From Anaerolineae bacterium (GTDB taxonomy: Bacteria; Chloroflexota; Anaerolineae; B4-G1; SLSP01): a stretch of 10,501 bases of DNA. Below the pieces are notes generated by a model. That model saw only the letters and a program-made list of their open reading frames with translations. It was not told the DNA's origin and did not search any database. Positions 1-6,652 of the stretch are shown here, in pieces; the first letter of the stretch is position 1; each line of letters starts with the position of its first letter. The translations under genes were made by a program, and so were the position numbers. The stretch is taken from assembly GCA_021159805.1 (NCBI GenBank), contig JAGHDT010000009.1:1-10501 (forward strand), given 5' to 3'.

Positions 1-125
1 CCTCTGCGCGCGCTCAACACAAAGACGGGCGCGGTGGGACACCGGCCCGAGCAGAGCGGGGGTCGCATTTTGGTGCTTGCGTCGTGCGCGCGAGCGAACG
101 TGGCGTCGATTCCAAAGTGTCTCAT
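1..125 (-). CDS. Possible start of a further gene, running off the window (unknown function)
   Basis: An ATG at 125 opens a frame of 41 codons that reaches the window edge without a stop. It begins MRHFGIDATFARAHDAS. A good ribosome-binding site, AAAGGTGG at 138-131, stands five bases before the ATG. The start lies 13 bp past the GH38 stop codon, the spacing expected for the next gene in an operon. I do not recognise the encoded residues as any family, and an open frame this short can arise by chance in GC-rich DNA. The case rests on the ribosome-binding site and the context. Confidence 0.35.
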   Translation of the reverse strand, partial: MRHFGIDATFARAHDASTKMRPPLCSGRCPTAPVFVLSARR

Positions 126-130
126 ATGCA

Positions 131-138
131 CCACCTTT
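131..138 (-). promoter_or_regulatory. Ribosome-binding site for the partial gene at 125
   Basis: AAAGGTGG reads on the minus strand at 138-131, five bases before the ATG at 125. It is the main reason to propose a gene after the alpha-mannosidase. The octamer directly abuts the GH38 stop codon (TAG, 141-139). Confidence 0.4.
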
Positions 139-2694
139 CTATGTGAGCAGGTCAGCGTCGGTGACGGTTCCGGCATCGGGATCAAGGCGCAGGGTCTTGA
201 TCTCGAAGCTCCCTAGCTCGATATCCACCGCGAGGTCGTGCGACGGCACAGAGAGTGTCGTCCGCCGAGGTTGTCCGGTGGGTTCGAAGAGGCGGATGAC
301 GAAGCCCCTGCCGTCCTCAGCTTGCTTGAAGGCCGTGAGCTGTACGACGTTATCGGAGAGCAGTAGGCCCGGTTCCGGCCGTGATCCGCCGCCCTGGGGG
401 AAGAAGGAGAGGGCGAAGGGGAGCTCGTTTTTGACCAAGGCTTCCCGGTCAACAGCGGCCAGTCGTTCGCCAAGGGGTCCGGCATTGAGCCAGAAGCGGT
501 AGAGACGTTCGCCCTGGTCGATGCGGGGTGTGAAGCGATCCTGCGGCACGATGGGGCGGTCGAGGATGGGGTAGCCCGCATATGAGGGGGAGCGCAGTAG
601 GGAGAGGCGCAGTTCTCCGTCACAGTAGTCGGAGCCGTAGGTGCCATTGTTGATGCAGGTCAGGGCATACTCTTTATCTTTGTCGACAACGGCCACCCAC
701 TTCTGAGCCACTGCCTCATCTCCATTGGCGGGCAGGGGTGCAGCGCCGTAGGCCACCTGTCCCATGTAGTCGGCCTGCGGCAGTGTCGTGGGCAGCGAGA
801 GTTTGAGCATGCGGTCTTTTTCATTCCACAGAACGCGGAGCGATAGCTCGATCTCCGTCCCCTGTTTGGGCAAGTTGTAGCGCATACAGAGCGCGGAACG
901 GCCGTAGCCGAAGAGGGCCTCCACCACGGTCCGCACTTCGCCATCCTCGATGATGCGGACCGGCGGAAGGGTCTGGGCCCTCACGCCGGCAAAGCGCGCA
1001 CTGTCGGCAGGTGTCATGATCTCGAAGCGGCCCTCCACATCACGGAAGCTGCGTCCAACAGTCTCCCAGGGGTCCTCGTTATCACGGATGACCAGGGCGG
1101 TGAAGGCCCCCGGCGCCAGTGTGTCCACGCCGCGAACGCAGAAGCGGTCGATGAGGCCTGTGGTGGTGTTGACGACGACGTCGAGGTCGTGTGTCACGTG
1201 GTGAATGGCGCCATCTTGCGCGGAGAGGGCACGCGCGGGTTTCTGAGGGAGCAGGTCGAGGCGGCAGTCGAAGCGATTGATGCGGCTGGGGGAGAGTTCG
1301 GCGTTGAAGATCACGCGCTTGCGCCAGTCGGTATTGACGTTGCCGAGTTCGTGTTCGACCTGGGTGGGCAGCGGCTTGCCGTTACGGGTGGCGACGACCT
1401 GGGTGTACGCATCACTCCAGTTGATGTCCGCCAACTGGAATTCGCATTGAACCGTGGCGTGGACGGGGAAGGGGTGCGGGTTGTAGACGAGGATGGGGAT
1501 CCTGCCTTCGACAGCGCGGGGCTGGCCCTGGGCCAATGCGAAGAAGGCGCGCGCGCGAACCCGCGAGAGTAGCTCAAGACCGTGATGGAGCAATCGGAGT
1601 GAGGTTTCTTCCACCGGCTGGATCGACGATCCGGGCAGGATATCGTGAAACTCAGAGAAGAGCAGGGCCCGCTGGGCAGCATCCAGATCACGTTTGGGAT
1701 AGTCGATCAAGCGCTGCAGGGCCGCAGTGGATGCCATCTTCTCGGCTGCATAGAGGGCGTTTTCCAGAGCGCGGTGCTGCTGTTTGATGCGGATCTGTGA
1801 GGTGTAGCAGCCGACAGCCCAGGGGTTGATGTCGTGCGCGTGGCGCGGAAGGTCCTGCCGACTCTGTGAGTCGGGGCGCCCCTGCGGGTCGGTACTCTTC
1901 GAGTCGGGGTGCAGATCGCGTAGCTCGGCGAAGTAGGCCTCGGGGGTGGAGTGCAGGATGTCAAAGCCGTCGGTCTCAGCGATGAGAGCCGCCAGGTCCC
2001 GGAGGTCTTTGCGGGAGGGCCCACCGCCATGGTCGCCCACGCCCCACAGCAGCAGGCTGAGATCGCGCTGCGGATGCTCCTGCATCCAGGTCTCGATCTT
2101 GTCACGCGCACCGCCCAGCGGAGCGGTGTACCAGGTCATCGACCGGTGAGCCAGCACCTCGGAGCCATCGTAGCCGACCCAAATGAAGTCGTCATCGGGG
2201 AGATGACACCATTGCTCCTGGGGGCGGCAGAAGAGGTAGGAATCGTAGCCGCTCTTGGCCAGGATCTGGACCAGACCACGTGTATGTCCGAATGGATCAA
2301 AGTTGAGCGCTGTGGTGGGACGCACACCGAACTTCTCCTCAAAGTAGTGCCGCCCAACGAGGATCTGGCGCACGAGGGACTCACCGCTGGGCATATTGCA
2401 GTCAGGCTGGAGATACCACCCGCCCATGCTGTGCCACTTACCCTCACGCACCAACCGCTGAATACGGGCAAATAGCGCGGGTTCATACTCCTCAACCCAC
2501 TGGTAGATGATCACCTCATTGTGGTTGAAGACAAAACCCTCAAAAGTCTCGCACAGATCGGCTGCAGTGCGGAAAGTGGAGAGGGCCTCGGCGACGCCCT
2601 CCTCCCACTCCCACTGCCAGACAGGGTCTATGTGGGCATTGCAGAGCAGATGAATGCGCGGTGGGGCGTGATTCTCGGATAGGCTATCGTTCAT
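139..2694 (-). CDS. Glycoside hydrolase family 38 alpha-mannosidase
   Basis: This is a retaining, zinc-dependent alpha-mannosidase that removes alpha-linked mannose from oligosaccharides. From the chosen start the protein is 851 residues. The GH38 signature is clear: HIDPVWQWEW near residues 21-30 gives zinc ligands His21 and Asp23; NFDPFGH at 131-137 holds the probable nucleophile Asp133; GVGDHGGG at 218-225 carries another zinc-site His. The rest fits the helical middle domain and the C-terminal beta-sandwich region. No signal peptide or membrane segment is seen, so it should act in the cytoplasm. An ATG at 2787 would add 31 residues (MAKAEHSTIQYPAQ...) that look unlike the family. I prefer 2694, where a weak CAAGG lies upstream and the zinc motif falls near the N-terminus as usual. 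It follows the GH5 gene. Residues about 263-279 form an unusual palindrome-rich insert. Substrate linkage is not determined by sequence. Confidence 0.93.
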   Translation of the reverse strand: MNDSLSENHAPPRIHLLCNAHIDPVWQWEWEEGVAEALSTFRTAADLCETFEGFVFNHNEVIIYQWVEEYEPALFARIQRLVREGKWHSMGGWYLQPDCNMPSGESLVRQILVGRHYFEEKFGVRPTTALNFDPFGHTRGLVQILAKSGYDSYLFCRPQEQWCHLPDDDFIWVGYDGSEVLAHRSMTWYTAPLGGARDKIETWMQEHPQRDLSLLLWGVGDHGGGPSRKDLRDLAALIAETDGFDILHSTPEAYFAELRDLHPDSKSTDPQGRPDSQSRQDLPRHAHDINPWAVGCYTSQIRIKQQHRALENALYAAEKMASTAALQRLIDYPKRDLDAAQRALLFSEFHDILPGSSIQPVEETSLRLLHHGLELLSRVRARAFFALAQGQPRAVEGRIPILVYNPHPFPVHATVQCEFQLADINWSDAYTQVVATRNGKPLPTQVEHELGNVNTDWRKRVIFNAELSPSRINRFDCRLDLLPQKPARALSAQDGAIHHVTHDLDVVVNTTTGLIDRFCVRGVDTLAPGAFTALVIRDNEDPWETVGRSFRDVEGRFEIMTPADSARFAGVRAQTLPPVRIIEDGEVRTVVEALFGYGRSALCMRYNLPKQGTEIELSLRVLWNEKDRMLKLSLPTTLPQADYMGQVAYGAAPLPANGDEAVAQKWVAVVDKDKEYALTCINNGTYGSDYCDGELRLSLLRSPSYAGYPILDRPIVPQDRFTPRIDQGERLYRFWLNAGPLGERLAAVDREALVKNELPFALSFFPQGGGSRPEPGLLLSDNVVQLTAFKQAEDGRGFVIRLFEPTGQPRRTTLSVPSHDLAVDIELGSFEIKTLRLDPDAGTVTDADLLT
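1858..1904. repeat. Cluster of palindromes inside the GH38 coding region
   Basis: Three inverted repeats sit within 47 bp. CCGACTC-TGT-GAGTCGG (1858-1874) has a perfect 7-bp stem. GGGGCGCCCC (1873-1882) is a perfect 10-bp palindrome. ACTC-TTC-GAGT (1894-1904) has a 4-bp stem. On the coding strand two imperfect 15-base direct copies (CCCGACTCGAAGAGT and CCCGACTCACAGAGT, two differences) lie 33 bp apart, giving the repeated peptide PDS[K/Q]S. The encoded stretch is hydrophilic and falls between recognisable family segments, so it is probably a surface loop. Confidence 0.6.
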
Positions 2695-2832
2695 TCCGGC
2701 GCCTTGGGCACAACTGAGGAAGCTGGATCTTGACAGTCTGTTCGACTGTGCCGGATATTGGATAGTTGAATGCTCAGCCTTAGCCATCTGACATAGGAAC
2801 AGACTTCACCAGGACAATCAACAGAGGTTGCT

Positions 2833-2936
2833 ATTCCACGAATCTCCACTTCTCCGATTCTCCCATTCGCTGATTCTTCCATTCTTCCCCTCGCGTTTTC
2901 GCTTTCTCGCCTGCTCGCTTTCTCGCTTTCCCGCTT
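2833..2936 (-). repeat. 13-unit degenerate tandem array, 8-bp period
   Basis: Read on the minus strand, the gap after the GH5 stop divides without slippage into thirteen 8-base units. Early units resemble AAGCGAGA (2928-2921, with close variants on either side). From about 2888 the units become GGAAGAAT (twice in a row, 2888-2873), then GGGAGAAT and CGGAGAAG, ending near CGTGGAAT at 2840-2833. The unit drifts gradually while the period does not. The array starts two bases after the GH5 TGA. Between it and the GH38 start (2832-2695) I see no convincing feature apart from an alternative ATG at 2787. Confidence 0.8.
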
Positions 2937-2938
2937 CC

Positions 2939-3967
2939 TCAGTCTCCCAGCAGCACATTGGCAACCGCCGTGGGATTCCCATCTTGATCGACGATACCGA
3001 AGGAGCCCTTGTAGTCCCAGTTAGCCCAGGCGATATCGTACTGCCGGAAAACCGAGAGAATATCCCGGTACCAAGCCCGGCGGAGCGGAGCAGGCGTGCG
3101 ATCAAAGCAACCGAACTCACCGCAGTAGAGCGGCAGTCGCGTCTCCTCCCGAACCGCGAGCGGCTGGACCAGATCCTCAACCATCGCCTCGCGCCCGAAA
3201 GAACGATTCAGACCTTTCGCCTTGATCCCCTTGCGGAAATCATCGTCGAGCGCAGCGAGGTTTTTGCGAGCGATGGGCTTGCCCGGATAGCGGATCGGCC
3301 CGCTATAGGCGCCACCATCCGCCCACCAAGGCGCCGTATAGTGTGTGATGAACATCGGGAAGTAGTAATGGAAGGTGAGGATCAGATCATCATCCTCCGG
3401 GACATACAAATCGCGGAAAGTGTGGTGCTGGTTGAACCAATTGGAACCCAACACAATGGTGCGCTCAGGCTCCTGCTCTCGAATCGCGTGGTAAGCCGCC
3501 TTCGCCACACGATTCCAATCCTCTGGGTCACGTGCGACCGCTTCATTCAACAATTCGTAGGCCACCGAATCGGTGGAGCGATCATCCAGATGGGCGGACA
3601 GCTCCCGCCACAGTCCGGCAAAGCGCCCTTCCTCGCGGGGGTCGGAGAAGAGCAGCGGCTCCTCCTCATCGAGGAAGTGATGCGTGCGCAGCAGGTGCAG
3701 ATCAACGATGACCTTCAGTCCCGCCTCCTCGCACCAGTCCAATGCGGCATCGAGCAGATCGAACGCCTCAGCCTGCCTGTCACCAACCTTGTCCCACATC
3801 TGCTCCTCGTCGATGGGCAACCGAATATGATCGAGCTTCCCCCTACCCAGCTCGGCGATGCGGTGTACATCTGCCTGTGTGAAAAACGCGCACCGCTCAG
3901 CGCCGCGGCGTTGGCTCTGACTGAGCCAGTGGGAGATATTGGTCCCCCGGGTCACTTTGAATGTCAT
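2939..3967 (-). CDS. Glycoside hydrolase family 5 (cellulase-type) protein
   Basis: This is a retaining beta-glycosidase of clan GH-A, 342 residues, about the usual length for a single GH5 catalytic domain. It opens with RGTNISHWLS (7-16), as in many GH5 enzymes. IRLP (48-51) supplies the conserved Arg. ELLNE (138-142) gives the acid/base Glu142, FHYYFP (199-204) the active-site His-Tyr, and LPLYCGEFG (278-286) the nucleophile Glu284. WANWDYKGSFG near 314-324 is the usual last strand with Trp317. No signal peptide, dockerin or carbohydrate-binding module is present, so it probably works in the cytoplasm on imported oligosaccharides. The ATG at 3967 has AAAGGAG about 12 bases upstream. Families of GH5 act on beta-glucans, beta-mannans and other glycans; sequence alone does not decide here. 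The GH38 neighbour makes a mannose-containing substrate plausible. Confidence 0.92.
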   Translation of the reverse strand: MTFKVTRGTNISHWLSQSQRRGAERCAFFTQADVHRIAELGRGKLDHIRLPIDEEQMWDKVGDRQAEAFDLLDAALDWCEEAGLKVIVDLHLLRTHHFLDEEEPLLFSDPREEGRFAGLWRELSAHLDDRSTDSVAYELLNEAVARDPEDWNRVAKAAYHAIREQEPERTIVLGSNWFNQHHTFRDLYVPEDDDLILTFHYYFPMFITHYTAPWWADGGAYSGPIRYPGKPIARKNLAALDDDFRKGIKAKGLNRSFGREAMVEDLVQPLAVREETRLPLYCGEFGCFDRTPAPLRRAWYRDILSVFRQYDIAWANWDYKGSFGIVDQDGNPTAVANVLLGD

Positions 3968-4000
3968 AACTGTATTGCGCTCCTTTGCACAAATAGCATA

Positions 4001-4115
4001 GGGGATAAGGAATATGGGATAAGGGAAAGGGCAACAAGCGGGTAGCTCTGAAGTGGATGCCCCTACCGAATTGTCGAAGATCCGTAGTACCCTATCCCTT
4101 GTCCCCGAATTACCC
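4001..4115. repeat. Facing 7-bp-period arrays forming an imperfect inverted repeat
   Basis: On the plus strand, 4001-4042 divides into six 7-base units (GGGGATA, AGGAATA, and similar). On the other side, 4088-4115 divides into four units of the complementary kind (TACCCTA, TCCCTTG, ...). The arms can pair: GGGGATAAGG (4001-4010) with 4097-4106 matches at 9 of 10 bases, and GGGATAAGGG (4016-4025) with 4090-4098 with one bulged base. The loop is about 64 bases. The element lies between the stop of the isomerase-like gene (4124) and the GH5 start (3967). It lacks a T-run that would make it a simple intrinsic terminator. Confidence 0.72.
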
Positions 4116-4123
4116 TGGTTCCG

Positions 4124-5575
4124 TTACACCACAATCGGCTCAATATCCAGGAACTTACACACCTGCAACAAGGGCTGAGTATAGTCACCATGAATCATGC
4201 TGGCATGGTGGACGAAGCCCTCCTCAACCAGGGTGCGGTAGAGCTTGTCGTGATCCTTGACCTCCACCCACGACCAGGTCCCGGCCAGCGTCTCATCGCT
4301 CGGCACGATCTCGCCCGTCGTGATGAGCATCTTCCACGCATTGTCGTACTCGGCCAGGCGGCAGAAGGTCACCTTGCCGGGCTTGATCTGGAACTGCGCC
4401 AAACCAGCCTGCGTATCCTCCTCCGGGATGGGCTCGCAACCCGTCATATCGTGGCGGGAGCGCAGCGCCACCTGATCCGGCTCAGCTGCAAGACAGGTCG
4501 GTGCATTGCCGCAGTGCCATGCCAACAATTGGTTCGGCTCATCACGATGGCGGATGGTCCAGTCAATGAAGTGCGGCACCGTCTCACCCAGCGCCGCGCG
4601 ATGGCAGACCAGCATGGAAAGCGCACCAAGCACGTCGGTCTCACATGCCGTCAGCATACCTTTGCCCGTCATGCGTCCGTAGTTAGCGCAAACCGAGATA
4701 CCCATCAACCGCTGGATGGAGGGCCAGCACTGCATCGTCATCGCCGACAGCTTGTTAACCTCCCAGAACGCCGTCAGGGCCAGTTCCAGCTTCGAGGCGT
4801 TCAGCAAGTAGTCATCTGAGACGGTGATCTCGGCATAGGAGGCGCGGAAGTCCTCCATCGTCGCCGCAACAGCGGGATCGTCATCGGCATAGGCGAGGGC
4901 CTTGTTCGTGATATCGGAGAGATTGCTGTAGATGACATTCTGCCCAAACTTCTGGATCATCGCGACTTCGTCGTAGCCGACGGTCTCAAACGTCTGCGGG
5001 CGTACGCCGATCTGGCCGATCCGTGCGCCCTTCAGTCCCTTGATGACGGCGACGGCGCGGGCGAAATCCTCTACCTCGGCCAGCAGTTCCGGCTCATCGG
5101 GGAAGAAAAGCCCCGCATAACGGAACTGTATCTTCCGGCGATAGAGGCCCGATGCCATCGACAGGTTCCCGCAGTAGGAGTCCGAGACACGGGTCAGCCC
5201 AGGATTATCGTTTGCGGAAGGCTCCTTGGTCGCATACAACAGAACCGGCACTCCCAGCTTCTCAGCGATCTTGACCGCGGACCGCTCGTCGCCGAAGTCC
5301 AGCGGGCAGAGGATCAAGCCATCGACGCTCTCCCTCCGGAAGTACTCAGCAACGGCCTCAGCCTCGTCCAGCCCGGACACCGTGCCGTGGGGCGTCAGAC
5401 CCTCTTCAGCATCCAGCGTCTTGCCATCAGGTGCGGGCTGCGGCACCACAATGTCCACGCCTACAATCTTGGCAAACGTCGCCAGACTGTCCTTCCGCAT
5501 TTTCTTGATCCACGGGGTATACCGAAACCGATACGAGGGTACAAATCCAATCTTCACAGTAACATCATCAGTCAT
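4124..5575 (-). CDS. L-fucose/L-arabinose isomerase-like protein
   Basis: This 483-residue protein belongs to the FucI/AraA-like fold group of metal-dependent aldose-ketose isomerases. The N-terminal half resembles the Rossmann-like substrate domains: VDGLILCPLDFGDE (84-97), LGVPVLLYATKEP (107-119), GARIGQIGVRPQTFE (183-197). The C-terminal half holds the diagnostic part: QCWPS (282-286), TACETDVLGALSML (309-322) with candidate metal ligands Glu312 and Asp314, AWHCGNAP (352-359), and HHASMIHGDY (456-465). It is shorter than E. coli FucI (about 590 residues) and near AraA in length. I see no acidic residue just before CETD, so metal-ligand assignment needs a structure. The ATG at 5575 follows GGGGGAG by four bases. 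Neighbours suggest a cytoplasmic sugar-isomerising role; the sugar is unknown, and a divergent non-isomerase function is possible. Confidence 0.82.
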   Translation of the reverse strand: MTDDVTVKIGFVPSYRFRYTPWIKKMRKDSLATFAKIVGVDIVVPQPAPDGKTLDAEEGLTPHGTVSGLDEAEAVAEYFRRESVDGLILCPLDFGDERSAVKIAEKLGVPVLLYATKEPSANDNPGLTRVSDSYCGNLSMASGLYRRKIQFRYAGLFFPDEPELLAEVEDFARAVAVIKGLKGARIGQIGVRPQTFETVGYDEVAMIQKFGQNVIYSNLSDITNKALAYADDDPAVAATMEDFRASYAEITVSDDYLLNASKLELALTAFWEVNKLSAMTMQCWPSIQRLMGISVCANYGRMTGKGMLTACETDVLGALSMLVCHRAALGETVPHFIDWTIRHRDEPNQLLAWHCGNAPTCLAAEPDQVALRSRHDMTGCEPIPEEDTQAGLAQFQIKPGKVTFCRLAEYDNAWKMLITTGEIVPSDETLAGTWSWVEVKDHDKLYRTLVEEGFVHHASMIHGDYTQPLLQVCKFLDIEPIVV

Positions 5576-5603
5576 GCTTCTCCCCCAAACTAGTTTGCCA
5601 GCC

Positions 5604-5635
5604 TAACGTTCACACGTTCAAACGTCTTAACGTCA
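5604..5635. repeat. AACGTT-family octamer array, copy 3 (4 units)
   Basis: Four consecutive 8-base units occupy the gap: plus-strand TAACGTTC (5604-5611), ACACGTTC, AAACGTCT, TAACGTCA (5628-5635). All keep ACGT or a one-base variant at the same place in the unit. The array ends 28 bases before the ATG at 5575. It is the same family as the arrays at 9877-9916 and 6574-6613. Confidence 0.75.
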
Positions 5636-5677
5636 TCAGCGAGCTCGATCAGGCCACAATTCTAGGCAGCCAACAGC

Positions 5678-6556
5678 CTAAAGCCCCAGGCTAGCCAGGT
5701 ACTCTCGACTGATCTTCGCGCTCTCAAATGCTGTTGGCTTCATCGTGCGATCCGTCTCAACGATGATCCAGCCCGCATAGCCCGCGGTCTTCAAGACATC
5801 AAAGATGGCCGGAAAATCGACGCCCCCCTCACCTAGCTCGGCAAAGATGCCGGCTTCCGAAAAGCGACCATAGTCCCATTCAGCCTCTACACCCTTCTGC
5901 AACACGTCAAGAGCAATGTCTTTGACGTGGACTGAAACAATGTCGACGGCATAGTCCCTGCAGAACCGTACCGGATCGGCGCCGGCCCAGAGCAAGTGGC
6001 CGATATCGGGTCCCTGGAAGACCGCGTCACGATCCACCATCCCGAAGAGCCTGTCGATCTCCTCACGCGTCTCGACGACACTGCCCACGTGGTTGTGGAA
6101 GCAGCTGCGCACCCCGTGCTTGAGCGTGATCTCGCCAACGCTGCTGACAGTCTTGGCAAACTGCTCGTACTCAGCGTCCGTCATCATGTCCTGAGATCGC
6201 ACGTGACCGGCAAGCTGACTGCGATTGAGACCGGAAGCTGTCACGTAGCCCCCGAAGCCGCCCGGCCCCAAGTAGAGTTCCGTGCAGCCCACAGCGTGCA
6301 TGAAGGCTCCGTAGCTCTCGGCCCGCGCGAGAATAGCAGCTTCCTCTTCAGGTTCCCAGAAGTCGCCCGCCAGATAGCCCGGCGCCGGGCTGAGACCGAA
6401 CTGCGCACAACGCGCGAGGACCTCATCCGGCGTTCCCAGATTGGGACTGACGGGCAGTCCATCGTAACCAGCATCCCTGATCTCGCCCCACACCTGAGTG
6501 CGGTCCATCTCCCGCGGCCAGGTCAGCGCCCCGCATCCAATCAACCACTTCTCCAT
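5678..6556 (-). CDS. Sugar phosphate isomerase/epimerase (AP-endonuclease-2-type TIM barrel)
   Basis: This 292-residue protein fits the xylose-isomerase-like TIM-barrel family that includes inosose dehydratase/isomerases IolE and IolI. CFHNHVGS (152-159) is the typical HxH strand. GPDIGHLLWAG (182-192) contributes Asp184 and His187. VSVHVKD (207-213) has His210, and IIVETDRT (264-271) has Glu267. These match the metal-ligand strands of the family (Asp, His, Glu). The start at 6556 follows CAGGAG by eight bases. It lies between an oxidoreductase fusion and a FucI-like isomerase, a common partnership in which a Gfo/Idh/MocA enzyme makes a keto-sugar or keto-inositol and a barrel enzyme isomerises or dehydrates it. 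No signal peptide is visible. The exact reaction cannot be read from the sequence. Confidence 0.9.
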   Translation of the reverse strand: MEKWLIGCGALTWPREMDRTQVWGEIRDAGYDGLPVSPNLGTPDEVLARCAQFGLSPAPGYLAGDFWEPEEEAAILARAESYGAFMHAVGCTELYLGPGGFGGYVTASGLNRSQLAGHVRSQDMMTDAEYEQFAKTVSSVGEITLKHGVRSCFHNHVGSVVETREEIDRLFGMVDRDAVFQGPDIGHLLWAGADPVRFCRDYAVDIVSVHVKDIALDVLQKGVEAEWDYGRFSEAGIFAELGEGGVDFPAIFDVLKTAGYAGWIIVETDRTMKPTAFESAKISREYLASLGL

Positions 6557-6573
6557 CGTGCACGCTCCTGTTT

Positions 6574-6613
6574 GTCAGTAAACTCGTCAGAACGTTCAAG
6601 CGTTCAACGGGTT
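6574..6613. repeat. AACGTT-family octamer array, copy 2 (about 5 units)
   Basis: On the minus strand the segment divides into five 8-base units from 6613 to 6574: AACCCGTT, GAACGCTT, GAACGTTC and two more degenerate ones (TGACGAGT, TTACTGAC). Only the middle units are close to the consensus GAACGTTN. The array ends 17 bases before the ATG at 6556, the same distance as copy 1 from its gene. Its first units would encode the last residues and stop of the upstream protein if the one-base deletion near 6650 is repaired. Confidence 0.65.
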
Positions 6614-6652
6614 AGCCAGGAACGCCTTTACCACCGCCATATATGCATCGAA
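6596..6652 (-). other. Displaced C-terminal tail of the fusion protein (apparent -1 frameshift)
   Basis: In the frame next to that of the fusion gene, 6652-6596 encodes FDAYMAVVKAFLANPLNA and then TGA (6598-6596). This reads as the normal last helix of an alpha/beta hydrolase directly after the catalytic-His segment GVGHSIRRED. The existing frame instead ends in the unlikely peptide SMHIWRW. Adding one T in the short T-run of GGATTCGATG (6655-6646) would join the two and give a 640-residue protein. The loss could be a real mutation or a sequencing/assembly error. Confidence 0.72.

Noticed and set aside
2695..2787. N-terminal extension of GH38 from ATG 2787
   Set aside because: The 31 extra residues do not look like the family and no good ribosome-binding site precedes that ATG, although the choice is not certain.
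2780..2815. Promoter-like TTGATT with 17-base spacing before GH38
   Set aside because: The -10 position reads TCCTAT, a weak match, so no promoter is claimed.
2833..2936. CRISPR array
   Set aside because: Units are 8 bp, contiguous and degenerate, with no spacers of constant length and no cas genes nearby.
2828..4045. Long open frame of about 405 codons on the plus strand opposite GH5
   Set aside because: It runs antisense to a clear GH5 gene with catalytic motifs and has low-complexity, family-free translation; it is a shadow frame.
5660..5682. Hairpin TAGGC...GCCTA at the stop of the barrel isomerase as a terminator
   Set aside because: The stem is only about five pairs and no T-run follows, so it is not a convincing intrinsic terminator.
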